From Phyllobacterium sophorae (GTDB lineage: Bacteria > Pseudomonadota > Alphaproteobacteria > Rhizobiales > Rhizobiaceae), in NCBI RefSeq assembly GCF_003010965.1, contig NZ_PGGM01000008.1, forward strand, positions 186,001 to 250,000: a stretch of DNA of 64,000 bases, read 5' to 3'. The notes under the pieces were generated by a model that was given only the letters and a program-made list of their open reading frames with translations, did no database searches and was not told the origin of the DNA. A program made the translations under genes and the position numbers. Of this stretch, positions 1 to 8,851 are shown in pieces (within the stretch, counting starts at the first letter, position 1; each line of letters opens with the position of its first letter).

Positions 1-311
1 ACGCCGTATGGTGTCAGGACGACGATATGGCTGTCGGCGTGCTCGAAGCCATCGACCAGGCCAAGCGTACCGATATCAAGCTGGTTATCGGCGGCGCGGG
101 CATGAAGGACATGATCAAGCGCGTTGCCGATGGCGATGCAATGACACCGATCAACGTCCTCTACCCGCCTTCAATGGTCGCGACAGCCATGGAACTCACC
201 GTGGCGAATTTCTACGATCAGGTGCCGGTGCGGGGCAAGTACATCCTCGACGCAACGCTCGTCACCAAGGACAATGCCAAGGAGTTCTATTTCCCGGACT
301 CGCCATTTTGA
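1..311 (+). CDS. Sugar ABC transporter substrate-binding protein, C-terminal fragment
   Basis: The open frame runs in from the left edge (phase starting at base 3) and stops with TGA at 309-311, leaving about 102 residues. It holds the typical end of a ribose-type periplasmic sugar-binding protein: a [16 protein letters not shown] segment (the QDD and MA.G..EA pattern of the ligand hinge) followed by a GGAGMKDM segment and a C-terminal YFPDSPF. The N-terminal domain and signal peptide lie outside the window, so the substrate cannot be named. A strong hairpin follows the stop, so it is the last gene of its unit. Confidence 0.8.
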   Translation, partial: AVWCQDDDMAVGVLEAIDQAKRTDIKLVIGGAGMKDMIKRVADGDAMTPINVLYPPSMVATAMELTVANFYDQVPVRGKYILDATLVTKDNAKEFYFPDSPF

Positions 312-340
312 GGTGAGGTAGGTTGCCATCCGAGAACAGG

Positions 341-361
341 AAAGGCCCGCACGGGCCTTTT
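341..361. terminator. Bidirectional intrinsic terminator
   Basis: AAAGGCCCG and CGGGCCTTT arms around a very short loop are flanked by A and T runs, so the hairpin can end the sugar-binding-protein transcript on the plus strand and the tonB transcript on the minus strand. Confidence 0.75.
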
Positions 362-364
362 CAT

Positions 365-1570
365 TTAACCCCCGAATGCCAGCGGCAGGCTGAAGGCCCA
401 GACCGATCGTCCCGCGTCGGCGGGGATGGGCGGGAAGGGCGCCGCACGGCGAACCGTATCCACCCCTGCCTTGTCTACGGCGGGATTGCCAGAGCTGCGG
501 CCAACGCCGAGGCCGGTGACGCTGCCATTGCTGGCAACAACAAACGAGACAACCACCTCACCGCGCAGCCGTCCCTGCCGCCGCAAGGCCCGGCGCAGTT
601 TCGACGTTACCGCACCGGGATAATTGGATACCGCAGCATTGCCCTGCGCTGACGATTTACCCTTGGCATTTCCATCGGCATTGTTTTCGCCATCGTTCTT
701 TCCATCGGCGATGCCGCTGCGTGCGCTCCGCTCATTGCTGCCGTCGCGGCCCGATGCTGTTTTGGCCGGCCCTTTCCTTGCCCTTGCCGCGGGCGCTGCT
801 TTGTTCACCGTCGCTTGCGGTTTTTCAGCCACGCGCTTTTCGGCAACGTGTTTTTCCATCGCGGGCTTCTGCAGCAAGGGCTTTTCTACGCTCGTTACCG
901 TGGGTTCGTCCTCGACCGGATGTATCACTTCCTTTGTAGGTTGCTGAACCACGTTTTCATCTTGCGTTGGCTGCAGCGGCGTAACGGCAAGAATTTCAGG
1001 CGCCTTGCTTCGTGAAACGTCCGACATTTCCGCCACAACCGGATCAGCGGCCGCTGGCGGCGTGCCCTCGACAGGAGTGATGCTTTCTACCGGCTCAGCC
1101 GCCTCGACGGGCTTTGCTGTTTCGACCTCCCTGGCCGGCACCGGCTTGGGCATCGCCATCGTCACCAATGAAACGTTCATCGCCTCGGGATTGGCCGGAT
1201 CGGGCGCTCCGGAGGCAATCGCGTCCACCGCTCCATCGCCGAGCAGAGCTGCCATCGTATCCTCGCTGCCGGCAATCAGCACTTCATCGGCGACGAAGCC
1301 GATAAGAAGCACGGCTAGAGCCGCATGAAATCCACAGGAGATGACAAGTTGCCGGTACCATTTCGTTGTGGGTCTCTGCGGTTTTCCCGCGATGCTTCCA
1401 TGTTCAACGGCGTCGGAGGAAAGTTCGGGCCGGGCCGTATCGAGGAACTCGACAGCCTCCGGTTCATCCCCGACGTCAAAAGCATCATTCTCAATGACAT
1501 GGAGCGCAGGCGGGTCCGTCCGTTTTGCAACGGCGGAACTTTCGGGTCGGAACGCCAGCGCATAGGCCAT
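365..1570 (-). CDS. tonB: TonB family energy transducer
   Basis: This 401-residue protein has a cytoplasmic N-terminal stretch of about 70 residues, one membrane segment near residues 73-95 (LVISCGFHAALAVLLIGFV), a long Pro/Val/Glu-rich periplasmic spacer, a basic and Gly/Asn-rich linker, and a C-terminal TonB domain starting YPGAVTSKLRRALRRQG and ending AFSLPLAFGG. TonB couples the proton motive force of ExbBD to outer-membrane receptors. It starts 2 nt after the stop of the small secreted protein and is the last gene of the receptor operon, so it probably serves the heme receptor. No exbB or exbD is present in the window. The N-terminal extension is longer than in enterobacterial TonB. Confidence 0.85.
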   Translation of the reverse strand: MAYALAFRPESSAVAKRTDPPALHVIENDAFDVGDEPEAVEFLDTARPELSSDAVEHGSIAGKPQRPTTKWYRQLVISCGFHAALAVLLIGFVADEVLIAGSEDTMAALLGDGAVDAIASGAPDPANPEAMNVSLVTMAMPKPVPAREVETAKPVEAAEPVESITPVEGTPPAAADPVVAEMSDVSRSKAPEILAVTPLQPTQDENVVQQPTKEVIHPVEDEPTVTSVEKPLLQKPAMEKHVAEKRVAEKPQATVNKAAPAARARKGPAKTASGRDGSNERSARSGIADGKNDGENNADGNAKGKSSAQGNAAVSNYPGAVTSKLRRALRRQGRLRGEVVVSFVVASNGSVTGLGVGRSSGNPAVDKAGVDTVRRAAPFPPIPADAGRSVWAFSLPLAFGG

Positions 1571-1572
1571 CT

Positions 1573-2022
1573 CTAGTTCCCGAATCGCACGCCGGATTTC
1601 GTCGTTGGATCAAGCTGGCGGATGCAGGCTTTTGGATCGACCCGCGCGCCGGAACATTCGGTCGCATCGTTCACCAGGACACGGGCGATCTTCGAGCAAT
1701 CCGTATCCCCAAGATCGAAACGCCGGACCTTGGTCTTGCCCTGCGGCAGGTCCTTGAAGTCCAGCACCGTAATGCGGTCGACCACCTGGGCGTGATTGAA
1801 CAGGGCAATCTCGAACGCGGCCTTGTCGAGCGGCGCGTTGAGATTGTTGGTGGCGATGAAGGTCAGTCTGCAGCCCTTGTCCGAGGGCTGCAGGGCATTC
1901 AGTTCAAGTGTCAGGGCTGGCGCCGGGGAGGACTCTTGCCCCGACGCCGACCCTGTTGCGGCAAGCAGGAATATGGCTGTAACAGCGGTCATGCCATGGC
2001 CAAGGCTTGCTGCAAATTTCAT
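1573..2022 (-). CDS. Small secreted protein of the heme uptake operon, function unknown
   Basis: About 149 residues with a clear signal peptide (MKFAASLGHGMTAVTAIFLL, then an A-rich cleavage region ending SASGQ). The mature part contains LELNALQPSDKGCRLTFIATN and four cysteines, which could form periplasmic disulfides. I chose the ATG at 2022 because a GGA lies 8 nt upstream; a second ATG at 2031 overlaps the receptor stop. Its position between the heme receptor and tonB suggests a role in heme or iron uptake, but no known domain is recognised. Confidence 0.6.
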   Translation of the reverse strand: MKFAASLGHGMTAVTAIFLLAATGSASGQESSPAPALTLELNALQPSDKGCRLTFIATNNLNAPLDKAAFEIALFNHAQVVDRITVLDFKDLPQGKTKVRRFDLGDTDCSKIARVLVNDATECSGARVDPKACIRQLDPTTKSGVRFGN

Positions 2023-2024
2023 GA

Positions 2025-4169
2025 TTACCATCCGAACTGTTTCGCCAGCGTGAGTTTGAAGGTGCGTCCCTTCGCGTCCGTACCGGCCAGGTTGTTGCGA
2101 TAGAATTTGTCAAAGACGTTCTCGACCGCGAAACGGGCCTCCAAGCCGGCATATTTCTCATCGGTTGGCTTCCACGAGGCGAAGATGTCGTGCACGCCAT
2201 AACCGGGCGTCGGCTCGCCGGTGAAGCCGGTGTCCGCAGACGCGGCAAACCTGCCGCGCCAGCCATATTCGACGCCGTAGTCGACCATTCGTCCGCCGAG
2301 CGTCAGAGCAATGTTCTGCGCTGGAATGCTCGTCAGTGGTTCGCCGGTCTCCTCGTCTTCACCCTTGATGTAGCTATAGGCGGCGCGGGCGAAGAACACC
2401 TCGGCATCGTAGGACCCTTCGACTTCCACACCGTAAATCTTGGCTTCGTTGATGTTGACATAATAGCTAACCGGCAACCGGTTGCGGTTGTCCGGATTGG
2501 TGGTGATCAGATTGCGCAGCTGATTATAGAAACCGGTCGTCTTCAGTTGCAGCGTGTCGCCGGCGCGGACAAGGTCGTAACCCGATACGGCGAAGCCGAC
2601 TTCGTAGTTGTTCGATGTTTCCTTTTCGAGCCCGATGCTGGCAATTCGTCCACCCGGATAGGTCCGGCCGGGTATGGAGCTGGAATACAGTTCGTCGATT
2701 GTCGGGAACCGCTCCGTATGCGCGAGCGATCCAAACACCGAGAACGTATCGTTGAACTTGTAGAGTGCAGCGAGCTTGGGTGAGACCGCGTCATCGGATT
2801 CGTCCTGCGCCCCACTGATGCCATCGGCTGGCGAGGTCTCCCGATAGTCGATGCGAATTCCGGGGATCAATGTCAGCTTCTCGCGCCAGACGAATTCGTT
2901 CTGGGCGTAAAGGCCATATTTCGTTTCCGTGCCTTCCGGATGGAAAAGGATCGCTCCTGGGGAAAGGCCAGCAATTGATTCCGCCTGACGATCCTGATGA
3001 CTGATCTGCGTACCCAGCGTCAAAAAATTCTCGAAGGCTTCGCTTTTGTATTCGAAGGTGTTTTCCACCCGGGCCTGAAAGGTCTTGTACGAATAATCTG
3101 AATCGTCGAAGAGCTGGCTTGGAACGCCCGCCAGACCGGATGCATCCGATTGTTCGTTCGACGTATCGGAATACGATAGGTTTACCTTCAGATCGAGCCA
3201 CGGGTTGTCGCTGGCCGGATTCTCATAGGCGAACACCACTGTCTGGTCTGTGACCTTGCGGTCCACGGTACCAAAGCCGCTATCGGTCTGCGAATATTCC
3301 TGATCGTCCGTGTCGCCCTGCCAGCGCTGATAGGAGAGGCGGATTGTCTGCTCGTTGCCGTCACCGAAACGATACGTGCCCTTGGCCAGGCCGGACCAGG
3401 ATTCAAATTCCGAGCCAGGAATATCGTCGCCATTGCCGTCCTTGAAATCGTTGGACTGGCGGTAATTGCCCATGCCGAGGAATTCGAAATTCTCGTTGAT
3501 TCGCGTCGCATAGATGGTTGAGCCGAGAAGGCCGGTGCCATTGGAATCATAGGCGCTCTTCACACGAACCGCATTGTTCTGGCCATCGGCCAGAAAGTCC
3601 GCCGCATCCTTCGTCGTCAAATTTATGACGCCGCCGAGCGCGCCGGAACCGTAAAGAGTCGACGAAGCCGGTCCGCGCAGCACCTCGACCTGCTTGTAGA
3701 GTTCGGGATCGCTGAAGAAAGATCCCATGCGATACTGTTCGTAGAATTTCGGTGTGCCATCGACGTTGATGATGATCTTGGATTCGTCCGCCGCTGCGGC
3801 CGCGCCGATGCCGCGAATGTTGAATGCCTCCCCGAAAACGCGGTCACTGCCGATGGCTGTCACGCCGGGTACATCGCGCAGCGTGTCACCGATCGTTTGT
3901 GGCTGATCCTGGTCGATCTGTTCCTGGTCGATCACCGTCACCGCCTGCGGTGTATCGATGGCGACCTTGTCGACGCCGGCGCCGATCACGAGGCGCTGCA
4001 ACAGCGTCACGCGCCCCTTCTTGGCCGCCTCACCTTGAACCGGCTCATTTGTTTCCGTTCTCTGTTGCGCCTGCTGCGCCCCGGCAACATGCACTGCGGA
4101 CATTATCGCCATTGCCGCTCCGCCAAGCAAAGCAGTGATATTTCGTGCCACCAGCCCCATAATTCTCAT
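2025..4169 (-). CDS. hmuR: TonB-dependent heme/hemoglobin receptor
   Basis: An outer-membrane receptor of about 714 residues that imports heme. A signal peptide precedes a TonB-box-like region, then the plug domain (IDTPQAVTVIDQEQIDQDQP, GDTLRDVPGVTAIGSDR, FNIRGIG, LRGPASSTLYGSGALGGVINL) and a beta-barrel ending in FKLTLAKQFGW with the terminal aromatic residue usual for outer-membrane barrels. The barrel contains the NPDNRNRLPVSYYVNI region usual in hemoglobin/transferrin/lactoferrin-type receptors. The longest frame opens at 4229, but the ATGs at 4169 or 4160 sit beside a GGAGAG and directly precede the signal peptide. It is divergent from hmuPSTUV across a shared promoter region. Confidence 0.88.
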   Translation of the reverse strand: MRIMGLVARNITALLGGAAMAIMSAVHVAGAQQAQQRTETNEPVQGEAAKKGRVTLLQRLVIGAGVDKVAIDTPQAVTVIDQEQIDQDQPQTIGDTLRDVPGVTAIGSDRVFGEAFNIRGIGAAAAADESKIIINVDGTPKFYEQYRMGSFFSDPELYKQVEVLRGPASSTLYGSGALGGVINLTTKDAADFLADGQNNAVRVKSAYDSNGTGLLGSTIYATRINENFEFLGMGNYRQSNDFKDGNGDDIPGSEFESWSGLAKGTYRFGDGNEQTIRLSYQRWQGDTDDQEYSQTDSGFGTVDRKVTDQTVVFAYENPASDNPWLDLKVNLSYSDTSNEQSDASGLAGVPSQLFDDSDYSYKTFQARVENTFEYKSEAFENFLTLGTQISHQDRQAESIAGLSPGAILFHPEGTETKYGLYAQNEFVWREKLTLIPGIRIDYRETSPADGISGAQDESDDAVSPKLAALYKFNDTFSVFGSLAHTERFPTIDELYSSSIPGRTYPGGRIASIGLEKETSNNYEVGFAVSGYDLVRAGDTLQLKTTGFYNQLRNLITTNPDNRNRLPVSYYVNINEAKIYGVEVEGSYDAEVFFARAAYSYIKGEDEETGEPLTSIPAQNIALTLGGRMVDYGVEYGWRGRFAASADTGFTGEPTPGYGVHDIFASWKPTDEKYAGLEARFAVENVFDKFYRNNLAGTDAKGRTFKLTLAKQFGW

Positions 4170-4252
4170 TCTCTCCAGGAGTTCAGTTCGTCGCTGGCTG
4201 GCCGGGAGAGCTTCGTGCCGATGCTCCAATGCTTGCTTGCAGTTTTTGTCTT

Positions 4253-4330
4253 TTTAGAAGGTCGCGGTAAACTTGACTCATTGACTCTTCTTTTGATTGA
4301 GTAATAAATATGACAATAAGAGTCAAGTTT
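4253..4330. promoter_or_regulatory. Divergent hmuR/hmuP promoter region with an 11-bp inverted repeat
   Basis: AAACTTGACTC at 4269-4279 is repeated as its exact reverse complement at 4320-4330. Between them lies a good plus-strand promoter: TTGACT at 4281-4286, 17 nt, ATAAAT at 4304-4309. The right arm supplies a TTGACT -35-like hexamer for the minus strand. A TTTAGAA at 4253-4259 resembles one half of an Irr iron-control element. In rhizobia, heme uptake genes are controlled by Irr, RirA and HmuP; which protein binds here cannot be read from the sequence. Confidence 0.55.
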
Positions 4331-4393
4331 AATTCACCGGAATGATGCGGGCGGCATTGTTCCAGACAAAACCAACCGAAAAGGCCAATTGCC

Positions 4394-4603
4394 ATGTCCC
4401 GGCGTCAAGTCATCGATCTGCAGGTTCGTCTTCCGAATTTGACACCAATTCGCACCGATTTTGCCAAACCGATGCAGCAAGACATTCGGATATTCGGCAG
4501 CGATATTCTGTTCGATGGCTCCAATGAAGTCGGCATCGAACATGCCGGATCGCTTTACCGGCTGAAAATCACCCGTCAGGGCAAACTGATCCTGAACAAA
4601 TAA
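4394..4603 (+). CDS. hmuP: Hemin uptake protein HmuP
   Basis: A 69-residue protein with the HmuP signature in its second half: LFDGSNEVGIEHAGSLYRL followed by KITRQGKLILNK. HmuP family members are small regulators needed for expression of the heme receptor in rhizobia (established for Bradyrhizobium and Sinorhizobium), acting with Irr. It is the first gene of the plus-strand heme operon, divergent from the receptor, which fits control of the shared intergenic region. The next gene, hmuS, begins 21 nt downstream. Confidence 0.88.
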   Translation: MSRRQVIDLQVRLPNLTPIRTDFAKPMQQDIRIFGSDILFDGSNEVGIEHAGSLYRLKITRQGKLILNK

Positions 4604-4624
4604 CGAAGTAAGTGGGCTTGAAAC

Positions 4625-5683
4625 ATGACCGAGACTGTAAGACCGACACCCGAAGCGATCCGGCAGGCGAGGGCGGACAATCCGAAGATGCGCGAGCGCG
4701 ACCTTGCGCAGCAACTCGGGATTTCCGAGGCCGGTCTGATAGCCGCCCATTGCGGGATCAACGTCGTTCACATCAGCCCGCGCATCGAAACTTTCCTGAC
4801 GAAGATCGAATCGCTTGGCGAAGTTCTGGCGTTGACGCGCAATGAAAGCGCCGTCCACGAGAAAATCGGCGTCTACGACAAGCCTGTCGTCGGCAAGCAT
4901 GCCTCGATGCTGCTTGGCGCGCAGATCGACATGCGCCTCTTCCCGACTTCCTGGGCGCATGGTTTCGCTGTGGAAAAAGAGGATGGCGATACGGTCCGCC
5001 GCAGCCTGCAGTTCTTCGACGCCGCCGGCGAGGCGGTTCATAAGATCCACCTTCGGCCAGCTTCCAATCTGCAGGCCTATAACGCACTGGTGGCCAAGCT
5101 CCGGCTCGACGATCAGTCGCAAATGTTGGAACTGGCATTGCTCCCGAAGCCCGAGGAAAAGACCCTTGAGATCGGGGAACTCGATGCTTCGGGCCTGCGC
5201 GACCGCTGGACCCAGATGAAGGACGTGCACGAATTCTTCGCCATCCTGCGTTCGCTCAAGATGACCCGCCATCAGGCGGTGCAGGTGATCGGCCAGGATT
5301 ATGCCTGGCAGCTCGACTCCGGAGCACTGGCAGCGATGATGCACCATTGCGCCCAGGAGCATATTCCGATCATGTGCTTCGTTGGCAATCGCGGCTGCAT
5401 CCAGATTCATTCAGGACCGGTCCAGTCGGTCAAAGCCATGGGCCCGTGGATCAATATCCTCGACGAAACTTTCCACCTGCATCTGCGCACCGATCACATT
5501 GCCGAGGTCTGGGCCGTGCGCAAGCCGACCAAGGATGGCCACGTCACCTCGCTCGAGGCCTATGGTTCCGAAGGCGAGATGATCATCCAGTTCTTCGGCA
5601 AGCGGCATGAGGGAGCCGGTGAGCGCAGCGACTGGCGCCAGCTGATCGAAGGCCTCCCGCGTCTGATGCGCGCCGCAGCATAG
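4625..5683 (+). CDS. hmuS: Hemin-degrading/heme-handling protein HmuS
   Basis: A 352-residue cytoplasmic protein of the usual HmuS/ChuS length, made of two related halves (the LGEVLALTRNESAVHEKIGVY region and a later LRTDHIAEVWAVRKPTKDGHVTS region). The family binds imported heme and either passes it on or opens the ring to release iron. It starts 21 nt after hmuP and ends 4 nt before hmuT, so it is translated from the heme operon. The N-terminal LAQQLGISEAGLIAAHCG is typical. No broken motif is seen. Confidence 0.88.
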   Translation: MTETVRPTPEAIRQARADNPKMRERDLAQQLGISEAGLIAAHCGINVVHISPRIETFLTKIESLGEVLALTRNESAVHEKIGVYDKPVVGKHASMLLGAQIDMRLFPTSWAHGFAVEKEDGDTVRRSLQFFDAAGEAVHKIHLRPASNLQAYNALVAKLRLDDQSQMLELALLPKPEEKTLEIGELDASGLRDRWTQMKDVHEFFAILRSLKMTRHQAVQVIGQDYAWQLDSGALAAMMHHCAQEHIPIMCFVGNRGCIQIHSGPVQSVKAMGPWINILDETFHLHLRTDHIAEVWAVRKPTKDGHVTSLEAYGSEGEMIIQFFGKRHEGAGERSDWRQLIEGLPRLMRAAA

Positions 5684-5687
5684 GGAA

Positions 5688-6575
5688 ATGACCATGACAT
5701 TCAGACTTCCGATCATCGCCGGCGTTCTTGGTCTTCTATCCTGGTCCGGCGCCACCTTTGCCGAAGAAATCACCGGCCGTGTTGCCGATGCGAGCCGCGT
5801 GGTGTCGATCGGCGATTCCATCACCGAGATTGTCTATGCGCTCGGCGAAGAGGGGCGGCTGGTCGGGCGTGATTCGACCAGCACCTATCCCGATGCGGCC
5901 AGCAAGCTGCCGGATGTGGGCTATATGCGCGCGCTGTCACCGGAGGGTGTGCTGTCGATCAACCCGACCGCGATCATCGCCGTCGAGGGCAGCGGTCCGA
6001 AAGAAACCATCGAGGTTCTCAAGAAGGCGAGCGTCCCCTTCGTCTTTGTGCCTGAAAAATATACCGCCGCCAGCGTAGCCGAGAAAATTCGCACCGTCGG
6101 CAAGGCGCTTGGTGCCGATGCCAAGGCGGAGAAGCTTGCAAAGCAGGTCGAAGCCGATCTTGCCGTCGCTCAGGCCGAGACGAAGGAGATCACGGCCCGC
6201 AAGCGCGTGCTCTTCATCCTCAGCGCCAAGGACGGCAAGATCATGGGCTCCGGGACGAAGACGGCTGCCAATGGCATTATTGAACTTGCTGGCGCGGAAA
6301 ATGCCATCACCGAGTTTGAGGGTTATAAGCCGCTGACTGATGAGGGCATCATAACGGCAAAACCGGACGTCATTCTCGTCATGGATCGCGGCGGCGATCA
6401 CGCCGCTGCCAATGCCGCGCTTCTCGCCAACAGGGCCATAGCGGCAACACCAGCAGGCGAGGCCAAGAACATCGTGCGCATGAACGGCCAGCTCCTTCTC
6501 GGTTTTGGTCCGCGAGCGGCAAAGGCAGCACACGATCTCGCCAGGGCAGTTTACGGCAACGAAGTGAGCCCATGA
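5688..6575 (+). CDS. hmuT: Heme ABC transporter, periplasmic heme-binding protein
   Basis: A 295-residue protein with a signal peptide (cleavage probably after ATFA near residue 25) and a class III periplasmic-binding fold: RVVSIGDSITEIVYALGEE, then the VGYMRALSPEGVLSINP segment, whose tyrosine is the expected axial heme ligand in HmuT proteins, then PDVILVMDRGG. It delivers heme to HmuUV. Its stop overlaps the hmuU start by 4 nt (ATGA), so translation is coupled. Confidence 0.9.
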   Translation: MTMTFRLPIIAGVLGLLSWSGATFAEEITGRVADASRVVSIGDSITEIVYALGEEGRLVGRDSTSTYPDAASKLPDVGYMRALSPEGVLSINPTAIIAVEGSGPKETIEVLKKASVPFVFVPEKYTAASVAEKIRTVGKALGADAKAEKLAKQVEADLAVAQAETKEITARKRVLFILSAKDGKIMGSGTKTAANGIIELAGAENAITEFEGYKPLTDEGIITAKPDVILVMDRGGDHAAANAALLANRAIAATPAGEAKNIVRMNGQLLLGFGPRAAKAAHDLARAVYGNEVSP

Positions 6576-7693
6576 GCTATCCCGTCTTGATCAAGTCAGC
6601 CGCCCCGCGATCGGCACTGGGTGGCGGCAAAACACGCGCGCAAGGCGACCGTTCGTTTCTGGCGAAGAGCGTGATCCTGATGCTCTGTTTCGTTCTCGTG
6701 GCAACGATCATGTTCAGCCTTGCGGCTGGCGCATCTGATGCGTCGATTGTCTCGCTCGTCGGTGCATTGTTCACCGGCATTGACAGCCCCGCCGATGCGT
6801 TGTCATTGCGCGACCGGATCATCATCTATGACATCCGCCTGCCGCGCGTCATTCTGGGCGCGCTGATCGGCGCTTCGCTCGCCGTTTCCGGCGCGGTCAT
6901 GCAAGGCCTGTTCCGCAATCCATTGGCCGACCCCGGCATTGTCGGCGTGTCGGCAGGTGCCGGCCTCGGTGCAGTCAGCATGATCGTCCTTGGCGGCACG
7001 TTCCTTGCACCCTTGATCGCCCTGTTCGGTTTCTACGCCCTGCCGCTCGCCGCCTTTTTCGGGGCGCTCGCCTTCACCCTGATCCTTTATCGTGTTGCCA
7101 CGCGGCGCGGGCAGACATCCATCGCCACCATGCTGCTTGCCGGCATCGCCCTTGGCGCCATGGCCGGTGCCTATATGGGCGTCCTCGTCTACATCGCCGA
7201 TGACCGGCAATTGCGCGATCTCACCTTCTGGGGGCTGGGCTCGCTTGCTGGTGCCAACTGGGTGAAAATTGCCGCTGCCGGTCCGTTCATTGTCTCGGCA
7301 TTGCTGATCTCGCCCTTTCTCGCCCGCGGTCTCAACGGCCTTGCTTTGGGTGAAGCGGCAGCAAGCCATCTTGGCATTCCCGTCCAGCGCTTCAAGCGCA
7401 TTGCGATTGTTGTGGTCGCCGGAGCAACCGGTGCGTCCGTTGCGGTCAGCGGCGGCATCGGCTTCGTCGGCGTGGTCGTCCCGCATCTGCTGCGCCTGAT
7501 GATCGGACCCGATCACCGTTACCTGCTTCCGGCCGCCGCGCTGCTCGGCGCTAGCCTGCTGCTGCTTGCCGATGCGGTCAGCCGCACCATTGTCGCTCCA
7601 TCGGAATTGCCGATCGGCATCGTCACCGCCGCTGTCGGCGCGCCGTTCTTCCTTTGGATATTGCTGCGCCGCCGCGGCATTCTGGATCTATGA
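6572..7693 (+). CDS. hmuU: Heme ABC transporter permease
   Basis: A 373-residue FecCD-family inner-membrane permease with about ten membrane segments after a soluble N-terminal stretch of about 35 residues. Family hallmarks include YDIRLPRVILGALIGASLAVSG, RNPLADPGIVGVSAGAGLG, the GGIGFVGVVVPHLLRLMIGPDH block that contacts the ATPase, and a C-terminal GAPFFLWILLRRRG. It forms the channel with HmuV. Both ends overlap neighbours by a few bases, as expected for a compact operon. Confidence 0.92.
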   Translation: MSYPVLIKSAAPRSALGGGKTRAQGDRSFLAKSVILMLCFVLVATIMFSLAAGASDASIVSLVGALFTGIDSPADALSLRDRIIIYDIRLPRVILGALIGASLAVSGAVMQGLFRNPLADPGIVGVSAGAGLGAVSMIVLGGTFLAPLIALFGFYALPLAAFFGALAFTLILYRVATRRGQTSIATMLLAGIALGAMAGAYMGVLVYIADDRQLRDLTFWGLGSLAGANWVKIAAAGPFIVSALLISPFLARGLNGLALGEAAASHLGIPVQRFKRIAIVVVAGATGASVAVSGGIGFVGVVVPHLLRLMIGPDHRYLLPAAALLGASLLLLADAVSRTIVAPSELPIGIVTAAVGAPFFLWILLRRRGILDL

Positions 7694-8487
7694 CAATGAT
7701 TGAAGTTTCCGACATTTCCGTTTCCCTCGGCAAGAAAAAGATTGTTGAGAATGCCAGCTTCAATGCCGAGGCGGCTCAGTTCACGGTGATTGTCGGGCCA
7801 AATGGTTCGGGAAAAACAACACTGATGCGCGCGCTGTCAGGCGATCTGCCCTTCACGGGGCGCATCGCCATCAACGGATTTGCAATCAACCGGCTGAAGC
7901 TCTGGCAAATGGCAGCGATGCGGGCGATCCTTCCGCAATCGACACAACTCTCCTTTCCTTTCACCGTTCGCGAAATCGTCAAGCTCGGACTGATCAGCGG
8001 CCGGTCGGGTGCCGCGCGGCGTGAGGCGGAAGACCTGCCGGATGAAGCGCTGGCGCTCGTCGATCTCGCGGGATTTGGCGGCCGTTTCTATCAGGAGCTG
8101 TCCGGCGGAGAGCAGCAGCGGGTACAACTTGCTCGCGTCCTTTGTCAGGTCTGGCACCCGCTGCTCGACGGCCAGCCGCGTTTTCTCTTTCTCGATGAAC
8201 CGGTCTCCAGCCTCGACATCAAGCATCAGCTGATCATCATGCAGATCGCCCGCGCCTTTGCCAAGCGAGGCGGCGGGGTGATCGCCATTTTGCATGACCT
8301 GAACCTCACCGCGATGTATGCCGATCGTGTCGTCGTCATGCATGGTGGCCGGATCGATTCTGTCGGAACGCCTGCCGAAGTCCTGACCGACGAGCGTATC
8401 CAGCGCGTCTATGAATGCGCGCTCAAGGTGGGTGCCTTACCCGCCACGCAGGTGCCATTCATATTGCCGCAATCAGCTGCACTATGA
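7690..8487 (+). CDS. hmuV: Heme ABC transporter ATP-binding protein
   Basis: About 265 residues with Walker A GPNGSGKTTL, signature LSGGEQQRVQLARVL, Walker B RFLFLDEP and the switch histidine in ILHDLN. The frame opens at 7654 inside hmuU, but the ATG at 7690 overlaps the hmuU stop (ATGA) and precedes the usual MIEVSDISVSLGKKK start. HmuV powers heme import through HmuU. It is the last gene of the heme operon; no terminator hairpin is obvious before the riboswitch that follows. Confidence 0.92.
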   Translation: MTMIEVSDISVSLGKKKIVENASFNAEAAQFTVIVGPNGSGKTTLMRALSGDLPFTGRIAINGFAINRLKLWQMAAMRAILPQSTQLSFPFTVREIVKLGLISGRSGAARREAEDLPDEALALVDLAGFGGRFYQELSGGEQQRVQLARVLCQVWHPLLDGQPRFLFLDEPVSSLDIKHQLIIMQIARAFAKRGGGVIAILHDLNLTAMYADRVVVMHGGRIDSVGTPAEVLTDERIQRVYECALKVGALPATQVPFILPQSAAL

Positions 8488-8549
8488 ATTGTCAGGAGAG
8501 ACTATCTACCTATTGACACTTTGCGATGATTTGGTACTAAATATAGACG

Positions 8550-8732
8550 TTCCGGTTCTTTCGATCGCAAGATTGGGAGCTAAGAGGGAAGCCGGTGAGG
8601 TGGTCATTTCCACCAATGCCGGCGCTGCCCCCGCAACTGTAAACAGCGAGTTGTTGTCGCCTAAGGGTCACTGGAGTGTTGCTTCGGGAAGGCCAGACAG
8701 CAGCGCCGACCTGTGAGCCAGGAGACCTGCCG
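8550..8732 (+). promoter_or_regulatory. Cobalamin (adenosylcobalamin) riboswitch
   Basis: The conserved core is readable: CCGGTTC near the 5' end, AGAGGGAAGCCGGTGAGG at 8584-8600, the B12 box GCCGGCGCTGCCCCCGCAACTGTAA around 8618-8641, and the 3' closing GAGCCAGGAGACCTGCC ending at 8731. It lies on the coding strand of nrdA with no gene between. Riboswitches of this class reduce expression when cobalamin binds. The leader up to the nrdA start is another 126 nt and contains two hairpins, so control probably acts at translation initiation. The gap from 8488 holds the promoter and this element only. Confidence 0.93.
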
Positions 8733-8836
8733 AAACATGATGAACGTCCACGGGCGGGGTGTCCCGGTGTGTCGCTTGCAATGGTTGGCGCGCCAAGCTG
8801 ACCCGCTACATTGCAATGCGTGCGCTCGACCTTTGC

Positions 8837-8851
8837 CCCCAACATTTGGGG
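8837..8851 (+). promoter_or_regulatory. Hairpin covering the nrdA ribosome-binding site
   Basis: CCCCAA-CAT-TTGGGG forms a perfect 6-bp hairpin whose 3' arm ends 7 nt before the nrdA ATG at 8859. The GGGG of that arm is the only Shine-Dalgarno-like sequence available, so the stem would hide it. This is a plausible expression platform for the upstream cobalamin riboswitch. Confidence 0.5.

Noticed and set aside
4253-4259. Full Irr iron-control element
   Set aside because: Only one TTTAGAA half is present; the second half does not match, so I list the region only as a regulatory region.
4334-5410. Minus-strand frame opposite hmuP and hmuS
   Set aside because: It would cover two well-supported genes and shows no signal peptide or domain.
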